From Oncomelania hupensis (lineage: Eukaryota > Mollusca > Gastropoda > Littorinimorpha > Pomatiopsidae): a DNA stretch of 64,000 nucleotides. The position numbers were made by a program, and so were the translations under genes. The DNA lies in NCBI GenBank assembly GCA_036898135.1, contig CM072527.1, positions 35,730,213-35,794,212 on the forward strand, written 5' to 3'. The notes below the pieces were generated by a model that was given only the letters and a program-made list of their open reading frames with translations, was not told where the DNA came from and ran no database searches. Below are positions 1 to 51,892 of this stretch, in pieces; position 1 is the stretch's first letter, and each line of letters opens with the position of its first letter.

Positions 1-1623
1 CTTATATTAAAAACTTTACATAAAAAGGCTATTTTTGTATTACAAATCTTCACATAAAAAGTTGTACTACTAAAATAATTAACACAAAAAGCTGTCTTGT
101 ATTAAAAACAACAAAACTTGACATAAAAAGCTGGGGGTAAACTGTAGTACTGAACAACACACAAAGCTATTAAAAACACAGGGTAAATTTAACTGTTTGG
201 GATCTAGGGGGAGGGAAAGGGATCCTACCAAAAGTATCATAAAAAGGGTTAAAAAAAAAAGAAAACAAAAAGAGGTCTTGCTAGAAATATTATAAAACTG
301 TTCTGGGTCTGGTACAGACAGGGCTAGTCTCAGAGGATGCCAAATTCAGAAAAAACTTCATTGGTATCACAATGTCAGGCTGCTTACAGAATTGAAACTG
401 GATTGTAGGAATACAGGTAGAACTTAAAAAAAAAAATAATAAAAACGTTTATCTCATACAACATAACGGCAACAAAGGGGACATCACCTGAATCTATTAC
501 ACTATAGCTGCAAAAAAATGAGAAAATGGAAAATGAAAATAAAGAAAGAAAAGTTCTGCTTTAGTTGGAAAAGAATAAAACAAATCAGATTAAGGGGCTC
601 TAAGAAGACCAAGGATACCTTAACTGATGTTCATAACAGTAATACAATTTTACAACGTATAAATTCCATACTAACAGCTGACTCCTAACTAAAACCTACA
701 GAAACTACTTATCTCAATGCTGTTGCTTGAATTCCATTGCGTTTCATCATATTGCACATTGAGGAAAATGGTATAAATTTTTAAAATGACCCCAATCTTT
801 TCCTGTAGCAAGTTTTATCCATCCGATTACTTGAAGTTGTACTGATGCGTCTTCGTTATCCTCATCAGCATCAGCATCAAAGCAGTCTGTTGGTTAAGTA
901 AACTTAACACGTTTACGTCGCAAAAACCTAATGGAACACTTTTTGTGCAGACTCCCAATCTCTCTCTCTTGAGAAATAAAACTGGTACCTTGACAAGGTT
1001 GGGGTGTGGTACAACAGCTTGACGACGGGAGAAAAAACTATCCGTGACAGTGCTGAGGCAGGACCCGTCTTCACTGGGTTAAATGCAATGTTGCTGAATG
1101 ACACCACCACCCAAGCAGGCAAAAGGTGCATCAAAATAACACTGGTTATCTTCAAAACACTTGCGTACCACTTCCATCATACCCACATACGCATATGTTG
1201 TGGTGATTGTAGGTAAGCTCTAGCCACCCAACAAAAAAAATAAATGCTAGCAATTCTGTCCGCTAGCAGAAGTTAGCTATGAATGAATGACAACTTATAC
1301 AGTGCATACAAGCTTCCACACCCAGAAGCATGCTCAGGGCGCTTAACTAGTCATAATATAACAGTTTTTAGCAAATTTATTCCTATAACAAAACCAGCTA
1401 TTGTGTTAAACTAATAATTCAGCTCTAACAGGTACAGTCACTCTTTGTATTGTACAATTAAGCTGCCCTTGCAAACAAATTCCACTGGCATTCCACGTGT
1501 TTTTTCACTGAGAGCGAACTGTACATGTGTCGTAGCATAAATGATGACTTATATTAGAACGGTGCGTGCGCATCCGCCTTTTGGCAGAACATTTTCTCAG
1601 TTCTGTCCTTTGCAACAAACAGC

Positions 1624-1732
<109 letters not shown>

Positions 1733-2491
1733 GTACTCTTAACTTACTGAATTTCAGTTTCACTTTCAAACGTATTTTAAAATGGTTATCAAATTGAAGC
1801 ATGTCGGGCGACATCGTCTCTATGGCACATAGATAATCCCAAAATGTAACAGCTGTTGTTTTTTCTTGTCAGGGGCCAACTGTCCCATGGGGATTTTCTT
1901 TACAACTGGCCCCACATTTGCTTGCAAGGGACCAACTGGTCCACAGTGGCTTTCTTTTCAAGGGTACCACCAGCCAGAGCGATTTTTGTTAAATGACAAC
2001 TCGGTTCAAACTACTTAGCAAGCGCTCAACTGGTCGCTAGATTTTCTACCAAAACTGAACACTGAAAACATACTCAATTCTTGCGTAACCCAGGGGAAAA
2101 AACCCACAACAACTCTGAAAGCAATTTTTAAAAAAAGACTATCAATTAGAGGGGCAATATACACAAATAACAAAACAAGCATCAGGATCAGCTGGCGTTA
2201 TTGTGGGTGCGTGCTACTAACACAGGGTTCAAACAGAAGACTCTCCAAACAGGCAAAATCTGTGGATTTCAAACCTTTGAGCTTTGGCGGAGGCAAATAG
2301 CTTTTTCACATTTTGTAACTTGCGGGTGGAGTTGAGAATACCTAGAACAAGAACAATGCAACAAATGTAAAAGAGAGAAAATCGAGCACCATAAAAAGCG
2401 AACTAAGACAAAATCTTTTTTTATAAAAACGGTATCAAATCCCAAAACAAAAGGATCTCCCCTTTACTTAACCCATAATAATAAAACAGCT

Positions 2492-2496
<5 letters not shown>

Positions 2497-2578
<82 letters not shown>
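2497..2578. repeat. (AT)n microsatellite
   Basis: About 40 AT units in TRPV downstream DNA. Confidence 0.97.
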
Positions 2579-2580
<2 letters not shown>

Positions 2581-2764
2581 TTTTAAATAGTGCGATTCTC
2601 CCAATAAATGAGCTCAAAACATATACCTCGAACATTTAAAAAAACATTTTAAAGGAAAAATACAAGATATAAATACTAAAACCTATTTATATTAACATGA
2701 CAAAAGTGTTATATCACAGTCAGTTTGATCAACATAATTATTATCACAGCACAAAATTTCAAGT

Positions 2765-2770
2765 TTTATT
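2765..2770 (-). promoter_or_regulatory. Candidate poly(A) signal of the TRPV gene
   Basis: First AATAAA hexamer on the minus strand found downstream of the TRPV stop, about 800 nt beyond it. AT-rich sequence makes chance matches likely (another at about 1373-1378), so this is tentative. Confidence 0.2.
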
Positions 2771-3571
2771 CGGTGAAAATATCATCATAGCTTGAGAGAT
2801 TGTTTAAAAAAAAACCAAAAAAAAAACAAACAAATATTATGCATGAAAGACTGCTAAAAGAAAGTAGAAATTAGATTCCAACAAGAACTCAAAATACATC
2901 AAAGTAAAATTCGGATAAAGAATTATCAGCTTTTTTTTTTTTTTGAAAGCACAAGTAATAGCAGCGTAAATAACAATTACAACATCTTGGCAAGAAAATA
3001 AAAGTCATAAAACAGTATTTTTCTTTCTTCAGATCTACAAAAATATCAAAGTAAACAAAATTAAAGGACACACACCGGCATGCCAAAACATAAACACACA
3101 CAAACAAAACAGGGCAGCACTTGTACACAAATGATATTCCATCCACCCTTCCCCCTTCCTCCCCCCCCCCCCCACACACACACACAATTTGGGTTTTTTG
3201 GCACTTACTTAAAGAAAAAAACTAGCTCCCTCCCCTCAACCATCAAAAAAAAAAAAATTTAAATATAACCTCTATTCAACCCAGAAATACAGACTGATCT
3301 CAAAATAACACAACCTTACATCGAAAATGACAAATAAATGTATACATTTTAAATGGCACTTTTTTCTGCTAGCAAAAAGTAACTTTTCAGAGTGAATGGC
3401 AAAATTGTCAAATTGGCACATATGGTAATAATAAACAAATGAAAAATAAGTAAATAAAAATACAATAAAACAAATTAAATTATATAATGACAGTAATATC
3501 TAAAAAAAACACAAAAAAACCAAATGAAACTAAAATACATGAATAAATAAAAATGTAAACACCAGTCAGAT

Positions 3572-42505
<38,934 letters not shown>

Positions 42506-42769
42506 GGTGAAATTACACTTCCTGAGTCACTATTCATAAATTTCACATCGACCGTAATAGGCCATTCCACATTATGTTTTTAGATCACACCTCTCCGTCC
42601 TCAAAACACTCCGAATCCGTCTTCTCGCACCACTCTGTAGCTGAACATAACGGCACCCTCAGATGTTATTCGCAGTTTTAAGTGCCAAATCATTGCGGGC
42701 GCCTCTTATGTTGAAGGCGTAATGTGCCATAGCGTCAAAAATGGCCCCCTTGGCAGCGCACGCTAAGCA

Positions 42770-42777
42770 TGACGTCA
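42770..42777. promoter_or_regulatory. CRE palindrome upstream of TRPV exon 1
   Basis: TGACGTCA about 265 bp upstream of the TRPV start codon, with a TATAAG-like string next to it (about 42779-42784 read on the minus strand). Could belong to the gene's promoter or to a transposon remnant; the same palindrome occurs in transposon-derived segments at 16573, 17636, 20197 and 38419. Confidence 0.3.
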
Positions 42778-43339
42778 CTTATATTTAATGAGTTTCGATT
42801 TTTCAATAAGGTGTGTGTGTGCGTGTGCGTGCGTGCGTGTGGGTGTGTATGTGTGTGTGTGTGGACATTCCCTCTGGTAAAAACTTTACCTTTTTACATT
42901 GGTATGCAAAGTTTTACTTAGTCTTGCCAAGGTGTTAATTGCTCTTTTTGGTAACATTTTAACTTTTATTGTGGTCCTGATAGGATTTTAATCTTGACAT
43001 GCCATCTGGAAATGTCGCATTTAGTATTAAAATTGAATTCTTAATTCTATAGTATCTCATATGCTAGGTGTCCGGGACTATAACTTAACTAACAAAACGA
43101 AACGACAACATCAATCCGCCTGCAAAATCGCTAACGGCAATTTGCCAATTTACCACCCCAAAAGTAACGATCGATAGTGCCAGACGATTGATATAAATCA
43201 ATAAATCTTTTCTATGGCAACAAACTCTGATCGGTCACTATCCCTCCTTAATTTCACCCCACTTTTGCATATTAGAGGCGGGGACCAAAGTTACGGGTTT
43301 AGTATAATTATATAGTTACTCTTTGCATGCTTATAGGGT

Positions 43340-43494
43340 TATGTATCACTTTTATATAGCGCTTTTCCAAGGCGCTGGTCTATACAGGATCTAACTCAAC
43401 TGCCTCCCCAGGCGTCAACCTGCAACCTTTGGGCGATGGAGTACCGTGGTCTGTGGTGCCCCAACGACCTTCGAGTTATAGGATAGGATAGGAT
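43340..43494 (-). repeat. SINE family A copy (-) followed by a scrap of GGATA-tailed LINE (+)
   Basis: 'tatagcgcttttccaaggcg', 'tacaggatctaactcaactg' (reverse of family A), then plus-strand 'ctgtggtgccccaacgacct' ending in 'ggataggataggatt' at 43480-43494. Confidence 0.6.
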
Positions 43495-44053
43495 TGTTGA
43501 CCCTGTGGCCTTGACTTTGAAATGAAGTTATTCATTCATTCATTGAGACAGACGGCGGGCGGCGGACAGACGCGTTTGACGTTTGGACATCGTCCGTGTA
43601 TTCACCCAAAAAAACATACAAACAATAAAACAAACACAAATTCTTCGGGCCACTAGCCCCTAGAAAATATGGTTGGTCACGAGGTGGACAAAAGTGTTGT
43701 ACCTGATCTCTCAAGAATTACAATGGCGTTTACTTTCGTTAGGTTATTACATCATCTCAAGTGTATCTGCTCATAAAATTCAGTTCGTATTTTTAGTGCA
43801 TGAAAAATAAAGAGTCCTAATCTCCATACATGAAACTTTGAGTCGCTCTGTAGAATATGTATATACGAATGTACAGGAAAAGTTAAATATTTTTCTCTAA
43901 GGTCACTGCACTATAGAGAATACATTCGGTTACAAAATGATTTTCATTTTCCAATACGTTGCAACATGGACACAGTCAATTTCCTTCAATTTCATTGAAG
44001 GTTATCCTAAAAAATGAAGCTTTCAAGGGTAGAACTCCCAGTCGGAGCGTAAT

Positions 44054-44105
<52 letters not shown>

Positions 44106-44483
44106 TTGAAATGTCAATTTTAGCTAGACTGTTGCAGATTTGACAATATCTGCATTTTAAATGTTGTATTTTATTTTAGTGTAATTTATTTGTTTATATT
44201 TTTGGTGGGTTGGGGTAGGGGGGGTGCAGGAGGAGGGAGGGAAGGGTAGTGAGTACATAAACTCACACTGCTATGCATGCGAGTTAAAAAGGTCTAATCC
44301 ACACCAATATATTAATACTTTTTTTTTTTTGTCAAATAATATTTGTGAAATTTCAATCTAAACGTCCTGTCCCAGCATTCAAAAGGTCGTATGCTTTAGA
44401 AGTAGATGGTTTATTTTCCTTAGTATACAGGGGCTAATGCCCACAGTTAAAACGCAGGTGAGCATGACCAACATACTTCAAAT

Positions 44484-44485
44484 GC

Positions 44486-44569
<84 letters not shown>

Positions 44570-44575
44570 AGAGAT
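44484..44575. repeat. (GA)n microsatellite
   Basis: GA units with two AAAG interruptions; similar tracts at 44053-44098 and 45512-45598. Confidence 0.96.
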
Positions 44576-44679
44576 AGTTAGTTAGTTAATAATAATCAAC
44601 AATTGTACTGCGGCCTTCCTCACAAGAGCTCACAGTGCTTTAAGGAAAGAAAGAATAAATAAATATAATTAGTCATTGT

Positions 44680-45345
44680 TTATAGGGTCCAGAGGACTGC
44701 AAAGAGTCAAATCAGGACCACAACTTGGTTGAAACAGGACTCACCCCCGATCCGTATCACAGATCTGCTGAAACAACCCTTAACGTAACACTGAAGGCAC
44801 TCCACCACCCAGTTACTTTACAATAAAGGCATCCCATGCAGGGGACGCTAAGGCTGTACTCTAATTTATCAAACCCCCGTTTAATAAAATAGAATATAAA
44901 CAGCATTATAAAAAATTAAAAAAACACATACATATGAAATGCCTACACTGCTAAATAATAGCATAGAAAGCCCTAGTGACCTTTTGGCAGATCCTATCCT
45001 ATCCCGTAACTCTGAGATCGTATGGGCACCACAGAAGATCGTTTAACCAGCGTACTCCATCTTTCCCTGTCTTCAGCAACCCTGATTGTTTCGCTCAGTG
45101 TCAAACCAGTCCATTCTCGAATTTTGTCCTCCCAACTCTTTTTCGGTCTCCCTCTTCTTCTACCTCCTTGCACTGTGCCTTGCAGGATGGTCTTTACAAG
45201 ACCTGATGATCTGGTGACGTGGCCATACCATCGGAGTTTCCGTTTCTTCTCCACTGTGAGCAGGTCATCGTGTTTTGGCAGAAAGCATCCAATAACCTCA
45301 AGCTGACCCAACAGACCCCATATATAAATGAGGAGTTTGGGAAGA
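44680..45345 (+). repeat. Dispersed repeat C, copy 1, split by a LINE insertion
   Basis: 'agggtccagaggactgcaaa', 'ctgaaggcactccaccaccc', 'ggcatcccatgcaggggacg', then after the insertion 'agcatccaataacctcaagc' and 'tgacccaacagaccccatat'. Copies 2 and 3 (45900-46310, 49460-49885) are uninterrupted. Confidence 0.8.
44992..45272 (-). mobile_element. 5'-truncated (GGATA)n-tailed LINE inserted in repeat C with exact 10-bp target duplication
   Basis: Target duplication TTTTGGCAGA at 44982-44991 and 45273-45282. The minus strand encodes KKRKLRWYGHVTRSSGLVKT, ILQGTVQGGRRRGRPKKSW, EDKIREWTGLTLSETI and YGIG, and ends with GGATA units. 281 bp, ORF intact over its length, so a fairly recent insertion. 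Confidence 0.9.
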
Positions 45346-45508
45346 GTTTTCAAGAAAAAAAGGAAGGTGACTGGTCTAGCGAAGAAGATTGATTGGACAG
45401 ATTAGGAACGAGAAAGAACAAATGAGAATGACAGAAACAGTGGTAATTTAAAGCATTAAATTTCCACAAATTGGGGACACCATTTATACAGAAAACACCA
45501 GTACCCCA

Positions 45509-45601
<93 letters not shown>

Positions 45602-45899
45602 AAAGTACTTAGCAAAGATCTTAGTAAAAGGTGCAAGAAAGAGGAGAAGCGATCTAACATCTACACAGATTTTAAAATTCCTATAAACATAATTCGACGG
45701 TTGAGTAATTTTTAAAGGAAATTTATTTCAAGTATTGCAAACAAGTCCAATATAGAACAAATAATGAAACTGCACTCACATACATACACAAAAGTCCTAT
45801 TTAAAAATGTTGCCCTTATGCTGCAAAATGGAACCATGATTTTCTCAACAACGATAATACAGTGATCATAAGTGGCAGCATAAACCAGATTAATTAGTC

Positions 45900-46310
45900 T
45901 TTGTTTATAGGGTCCAGCGGACTGCGAAGAATCAAATCAGGACAACTTAGTTGAAAGAGGTTTCACCCCTAATCCGTATAAAAGATCTGCTGAAACAACC
46001 CTAATGGTAACACTGAAGGCACTCCACCAGCCGGCCACTTTACAATAAAGGCATCCCATGCAGGGGACACTGAAGCTGTACTCTAATTTATCGAACTCCC
46101 GTTTACAAAAACAAAATTTAATATAAACAGCATTATAAAATATTAACAAAACACATACACATTAAATGCCTACATTGCTAAATAATATAATATAATAATA
46201 CCACAGAAAGCCCTAGTGACCATTTGACAGAAAGTGTTCAATATCCGCAAGCTGACCCAACAGACTCCATACACAAATGAGGAGTTTTGGGAGTTTAAAA
46301 AAAAAAAAAG
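45900..46310 (+). repeat. Dispersed repeat C, copy 2
   Basis: Uninterrupted: 'agggtccagcggactgcgaa', 'ggcactccaccagccggcca', 'ttgacagaaagtgttcaata', 'agactccatacacaaatgag'. Shows the empty target site of the LINE insertion in copy 1. Confidence 0.8.
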
Positions 46311-46854
46311 ATAGGTGACTGGTCTAGCGAAAAAGATAAAGATTGATAGAACACATTAAGATTGAGAAAGAACAAAGGAGAAAGAGAGCGAGTGGGAATT
46401 CAAAGCCCTAAATTTCCAGAAAGTGAGAATACTATTTATACACATACCCCCAGCACCCATATTATCAAACCCCCAGCACCCCTATTATGAGTTATACAAG
46501 TTAAACCGATACACATGGTGTAAATGCAAAGACTGCTTGTAAAACAAAAAAGAATCAAAGCAAATTTTATCTTTACAACATATGCTGATCTTCTTCAAGA
46601 ACTAGCGGCCACCTATCTGACTCACAATATATTTCAAGTTTTTATGCCTTTGGAAACGTGATTTTTCATTTTACTCAAAGTTCAATTCCAAAACTAAATG
46701 TTTTGAAATGCAATATTCAGTCATAATGTAGTATCAAAACATAATTTATATGCAATGTTAAGTGATCGTAATACAGTGTGAAACAATAAATGCAAGGCAA
46801 GTGATCGTGATGAAGTTATGAATAGTTCTTTTACGATGAATTATTTCAACTTAT

Positions 46855-47010
46855 TGTAACGTTCTTATATAGCGTTTGACCACATCAAGAGCTGCTCAAG
46901 ACACTGGCCAACAAGGGAGCTCACTCAAGCCCCACAAGGTGCTAACTTGCTGCCTTAGGTGCATGGTCTAACACCCCAAATAACTGAGCACAGTCCTGAG
47001 CGACTGGGGC
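46855..47010 (-). repeat. SINE-like family A copy
   Basis: 'cttatatagcgtttgaccac', 'aagagctgctcaagacactg', 'ccttaggtgcatggtctaac'; diverged. Confidence 0.55.
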
Positions 47011-49455
47011 TGATGATGGGAAGGGACATAGTGCATGATTGTGCAACAACTCATTTGGTCACTCCTTTATTAATGAAGAATGACATGAAGAATTATGATT
47101 ATAACAAATGAACATATAAATGACTCAAAAACTTCATTAGATTAGTGCAAAGTTTGCTCACATAAACCTTTCACGCTTCAGACATTTGTACGTATAAACT
47201 GCAGTATACACATAATTTATATGTAATGACTTTATAAATAAATTGCCAATAAATTTATATATGCAATTCGATGACTTTAAACATTTCCTCCGTGCAGTCT
47301 ACACACAACAGGACATTCTGAGCAAAGTGTTTATTGATACATTTGATGTGTTGGAGGCCTTCCAAACACTAGGGATAAATAGTATTGATCATGGAAATAT
47401 ACCACAAATAAAATCAGAAATATTTAGTTCTAATAAGAAACACACATTAAGAAAACAATTACATGTGAAATATTAGTTTCAAGGGGTTTCAGTTAACGCA
47501 AATAACGTTTCTTTGGAAAAGCACACACACAAATTCCTAATAGGTCTTGAAGACAAAGTCAGCTCAAAGAGAATTACAAAGGTAGACAAAACGATGCATA
47601 CAATTACAACCCTTGAAATAACTTGCCTTCCCTAAGAAAAAAAAAAAAAAGAAGACAAGGGCGAGATAATTGACAAAGAAAACCCGACCTTTCAGAACTA
47701 GGCACACTTGAAGGCAAAATAATCAACAACCAACAAACTTTTAAAAGGCACTGTGAACATCAAATTGTCAACAACATCGCAACTTTAAAGAAAAATAAAA
47801 AATAACACTCGTATTAATAATAATAACTATAGTATTATCATCTGCCATGACAACTCTTGCATAAGTGCAGTACAAAGAATGTTCTGAGGCCCTGTCAAGG
47901 TTACATATAACTATCAACCCTTGGGTTGACTAGGCCAGAATCAGCTCTACACAATTTCAGGGTAATTAGTAGTTCGAATTCCAAATCCTGCTCCGATCCA
48001 TCTCTTGCTCGGAGCATCACAGAGGGATTGTTTGTAAAAAGCAAAACACAGACACACACACACACATATACACAGCAGAGTACAGATACACACAGACCAA
48101 GGCCAGACCCACACTCAAGACCAAGTACATTTCATGTTCATCAAATGTAAAGTCAAATTTGAAATCCTTTAAAAATGTCAATCGTTGGTCATTCAAATAT
48201 AATTATTATATATAATAAATACACAATGAATAAGACAACTTTGATCCAAAGGCCACTGATCATATCAGGTCCATACATCAATCTTATTATACAACCTTTC
48301 AAAAGTGAAAGAACACACCACTTTCTACACTAAAATTATGTCCATGCGCAAACTTCTCAACAGTACTCCTTTGAGCTAGCTTTAAATGTTTACTTTTTAA
48401 TTTAAAAAAACAATCAGTATGAATAATCATTGTTCCATTATGAACATAGCTGCTGAACATAGTTGCAATCTCGTGTGTCCTGATTTTACAATATCAACAT
48501 AAAAATTCAAGCATTCCAACGTTCACACAATGAAACTGAATGGTGCGAAATAAAATGTGTCTGCCAATGATGAGAGTCAAGTGTGTCATTCGTGAAAATA
48601 CAATACCATTCCATTTCCAAGACAGCAACTCACAATTTCTGGGTTTTTTAAATTTCTGGTAAAAAAAAAAATTTCACCCCTCAATTACAAATAATGATGA
48701 TGAATTGTTTGACGTTATAACATGAACAAATTCCTGAGCTTTTACATTGAATGCAAGATAACAACATACATTCGCTGACGTGATTTAATAAATATTTAGT
48801 ATTAACACTTTTAAAGTTGACGAACGGCCGTTTTCAAGAAAAGAATTCGCATTAAAAGAGAACTGTACCAACACAGAAGACTACCACATACATTACCACC
48901 ACTCCTCTCCCCCCCCCCCCCCCCCCCCCCCCCAAAAAAAAAGTCTGTTTACTGTATTTTGACCGACCCTAATTTTTTGGCCCGACCCTAAACTTCTTTT
49001 GTGGATCGTCTAAAAGAAAAAAAGAAAAAAAAAAGCCAAATGAAAAAAAATGTCGACCCACTGACCCTTTAAAAAAAAAAAAAAGTTACCGTAAACAGAC
49101 ATATTTTTTTGTACCTAATAAAACTTGCAGAATGTAAAGTGCGTTTCCTAATCCATATTAAGTGAACACAGCTGCCTTCAAGATAATTAAAAAAAAATAA
49201 TAATAATAACAACAGCAGAGGAAATACACACGAACAGGCATTATCTTTGAGCAGCATATTCTGAGCACTAACCTAGGTAAGGATGCCTTCATTCTGCAAC
49301 TTTGTCCATATATCTATCTATTTATCAATATATATATATATATATGTATTCTTTTGGCCATATATGCAAATTTCTATACTACTGAATGCAATATTTCTGT
49401 ACGCATTTTCAAACAGAAAAGCAAAACCGACATGCTCACCTGCCCTCTGAAAGTT
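47010..49455. other. Intergenic stretch with nothing recognised
   Basis: AT-rich DNA with short CA runs (48050-48066), a C24 run (48909-48933) and A runs. A 77-codon plus-strand ORF at 47243-47476 (MPINLYMQFDDFKHFLRAVY...) has protein-like composition but no family I know, no splice context and no neighbours that support it. Confidence 0.5.
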
Positions 49456-49459
49456 ATCC

Positions 49460-49885
49460 ATTGCTTACAGGGTCCAGAGGACTGCAAAGAGCTGAATCGT
49501 GACCACAAAATCAAGACCACAACTTCGATAAAAGAGGACTCACCCCTGATCCGCATAAAAGATCTGCTGAAACCACCCTTAATGAACACTGAAGGCACTC
49601 CACCAGCCAGTCACTTTAAAATAAAGACATCTCACGCAGGGGATGCTGAGGCTATACTCTAATTTATCGAACCCCCGTTTACAAAAACAAAACAGAATAT
49701 AAACATCATTATAAAATATCAACAAAACACATACCAATAAAATAGTAGTAGGCAGGTCTGAAAATACCTACATTGCTAAATAATAACATCATTATCCATA
49801 GGAAGCCCCAGTGACCATTTGGCAAAAAGCGTTCAATATTCCCAAGCTGATCCAACAGACCTCACACACAAATTAGGAGTTTTGT
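49460..49885 (+). repeat. Dispersed repeat C, copy 3
   Basis: 'agggtccagaggactgcaaa', 'ggcactccaccagccagtca', 'cacgcaggggatgctgaggc', 'tttggcaaaaagcgttcaat', 'caagctgatccaacagacct'. Confidence 0.8.
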
Positions 49886-50802
49886 CCCGGAAGTTTTCAA
49901 GACTGTTTAGCGAAGAAGAAGATAGTATAATAGTAGTAGTAGATGTAGGACAAGCATCGCTGCCTAAAGCCTTGCGACTTATAAAGACGTCCCCTCATTG
50001 TTTATGGTATATATAGTTTACAATATGATTTGCATGCAATAATTTGAAATAATCTTTTCTAGTCGTATTGATAGAATAAATTTTGAAATTTGGAATCATT
50101 GTCTATGTGGTTTTTTCAACTATTTACAGATAATAATAATAGATTGATAGAACAGAGTATGAATAAGAAAGAACAAAGGAGAAAGACCGCGACAGTGGGA
50201 ATTTAAAGCACTAAATTTCCCGAAAGTGGGGATACTATTTATACTGAAACCCCCCGGCATCCTCACGGGGGGACCTGCCCTCTGATAGTATTACACAAAA
50301 ACCATCAACACTGACACTAGATTTATCTTGCCACGTTCACAACGCACATTTACATCTGACCTTCCCCCCTTTGGCTCTGCACTAACAGCATGTCACATCC
50401 ACCAAGCGTAAGTTGTACGCCAGCAACCTCTGATACTAGAGCATGCTCCAGCATGGAGCCACTCCTAGTGAAACTATACATGCATACATCGTAACAGAGG
50501 CAACTGCATCTTTTGCCCACACTGGAAACCACAGTCATGATCAGATTAAAAAAATTTTCAAATAGTTCTGGATGCAGTAATTTGATTTATGCATCCATGT
50601 TAACTTCTTCACATTACGTTTAATGGTGAAGCTTACATTTCCAACAAGAAGTGAACAAAAAAGAAAGGAGGAAAATTCAACATTCAAAACCAAGCAATAA
50701 AATGCATTCAAATTACAATGAAGATTGGATAATTTTCTGTACAAATACAACTTGCATTCAAACCCAGATTTTGGTCCCAGCTGTTCTTTTGCCTTTATTT
50801 AA

Positions 50803-50870
50803 AAAAAAAAAAAAAAAAAAAAAAAGGCGGGGGGGGGGGGGGGGGGGAAGTTGGGTTGAAAGAGAGAGGA

Positions 50871-50910
<40 letters not shown>

Positions 50911-50938
50911 GCGGAGGGGGGGGGGGGGGGGGGGGGAG
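50803..50938. repeat. A and G homopolymer block
   Basis: An A run (50801-50825) followed by G tracts broken by a few A and T (50827-50936). The G-rich strand could form G-quadruplexes; exact length is unreliable in such sequence. It lies about 1 kb downstream of the Polycomb-like stop codon. Confidence 0.85.
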
Positions 50939-51892
50939 AAGAGAAGATCAGTTAAATTGTCTACAATATAAAAAAAAAAGGATGTACTTAACAGTCAAGT
51001 TGCTTCTAAGTCCCACCCCAGAGCAGCTTGAATGTACAGGATTCTCATTGCAACATGACACGCAGCGAACAACCAACAGCACTGTACACTCTGCGTTTGT
51101 ATTTCACAGCCATCTTTGATCATGCTCAGGTAAACGTTCCTCTTAAAAGTACTCTTGTGTGCTCAAGGACGGGGTCATTATGTTCACAGGGCTCCAGCAT
51201 GGGTCCTGGACCATTGTTATAAAATCTCTGTAAAGCTTGGCAAAAAACTCTTTAAAAAGAAAGTGTGCATTTTGTTTCAGTTTTTCTGCCCACTAATTAG
51301 GTCACTATCAAAAACGGCTCCTAGCTTTTTGTTGTTTTTTTGGAAACAAACAAAAAAAAATTACCGTGAACTGTATGAAAAATACAAAAAAAGCAATCTC
51401 AGATACTCGAGCAAGAATGAAAGGGCAGACAACAAACTGACAAAGTTGATCATGTAGGCACAATTTTAAATGTTACGTCGCAAATGTAAAGTACAAATAA
51501 ATAAACACACACACACACACACACATATATTGTTACTTGAGGCTTCATAAAAGTGATGATCAGAATACCTCATTTTTGACCCCTTAGTACAATGTCCATT
51601 TCTGTCACTTTAGGTAATGTCTATCATGTAGAAAAGGATCGAGGGCCTTGAGGCATGTTCTTAAAACACTTTGCCTTTGTGTATCATTCCTGATTCATGA
51701 ACAGGGGTCATGTTAATAGTAAAATATTGCATGTAAGCACACAGTCAGTCTGATCATGGATGCACATCTCAGAGATTGTGTACGTAATTTTCCCATGTAC
51801 CTGAAAACAGGGAAGCATAACTGACAGTGCCAGCCCGACCCCTGCAAAACAGTAACATTTAAATTTTAAAAAAAGTATTTAAATCTACAGCC

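Larger units (their letters stand above)
42506..51892. other. Intergenic region between the TRPV and Polycomb-like genes
   Basis: 9.4 kb without a recognisable exon. It must hold the TRPV promoter/5'UTR at its left end and the Polycomb-like 3'UTR at its right end. Other contents: SINE A copies, three (GA)n tracts (44053-44098, 44484-44575, 45512-45598), three long copies of dispersed repeat C, a nested LINE insertion, C and G homopolymers (48909-48933, 50827-50935) and (CA)n. An AATAAA on the minus strand at 50794-50799 is a candidate poly(A) signal for the Polycomb-like gene. Confidence 0.65.

Noticed and set aside
47243..47476. 77-codon plus-strand ORF (MPINLYMQFDDFKHFLRAVY)
   Set aside because: Protein-like composition, but no family, no splice context and intergenic AT-rich surroundings; not supported enough to call a gene.
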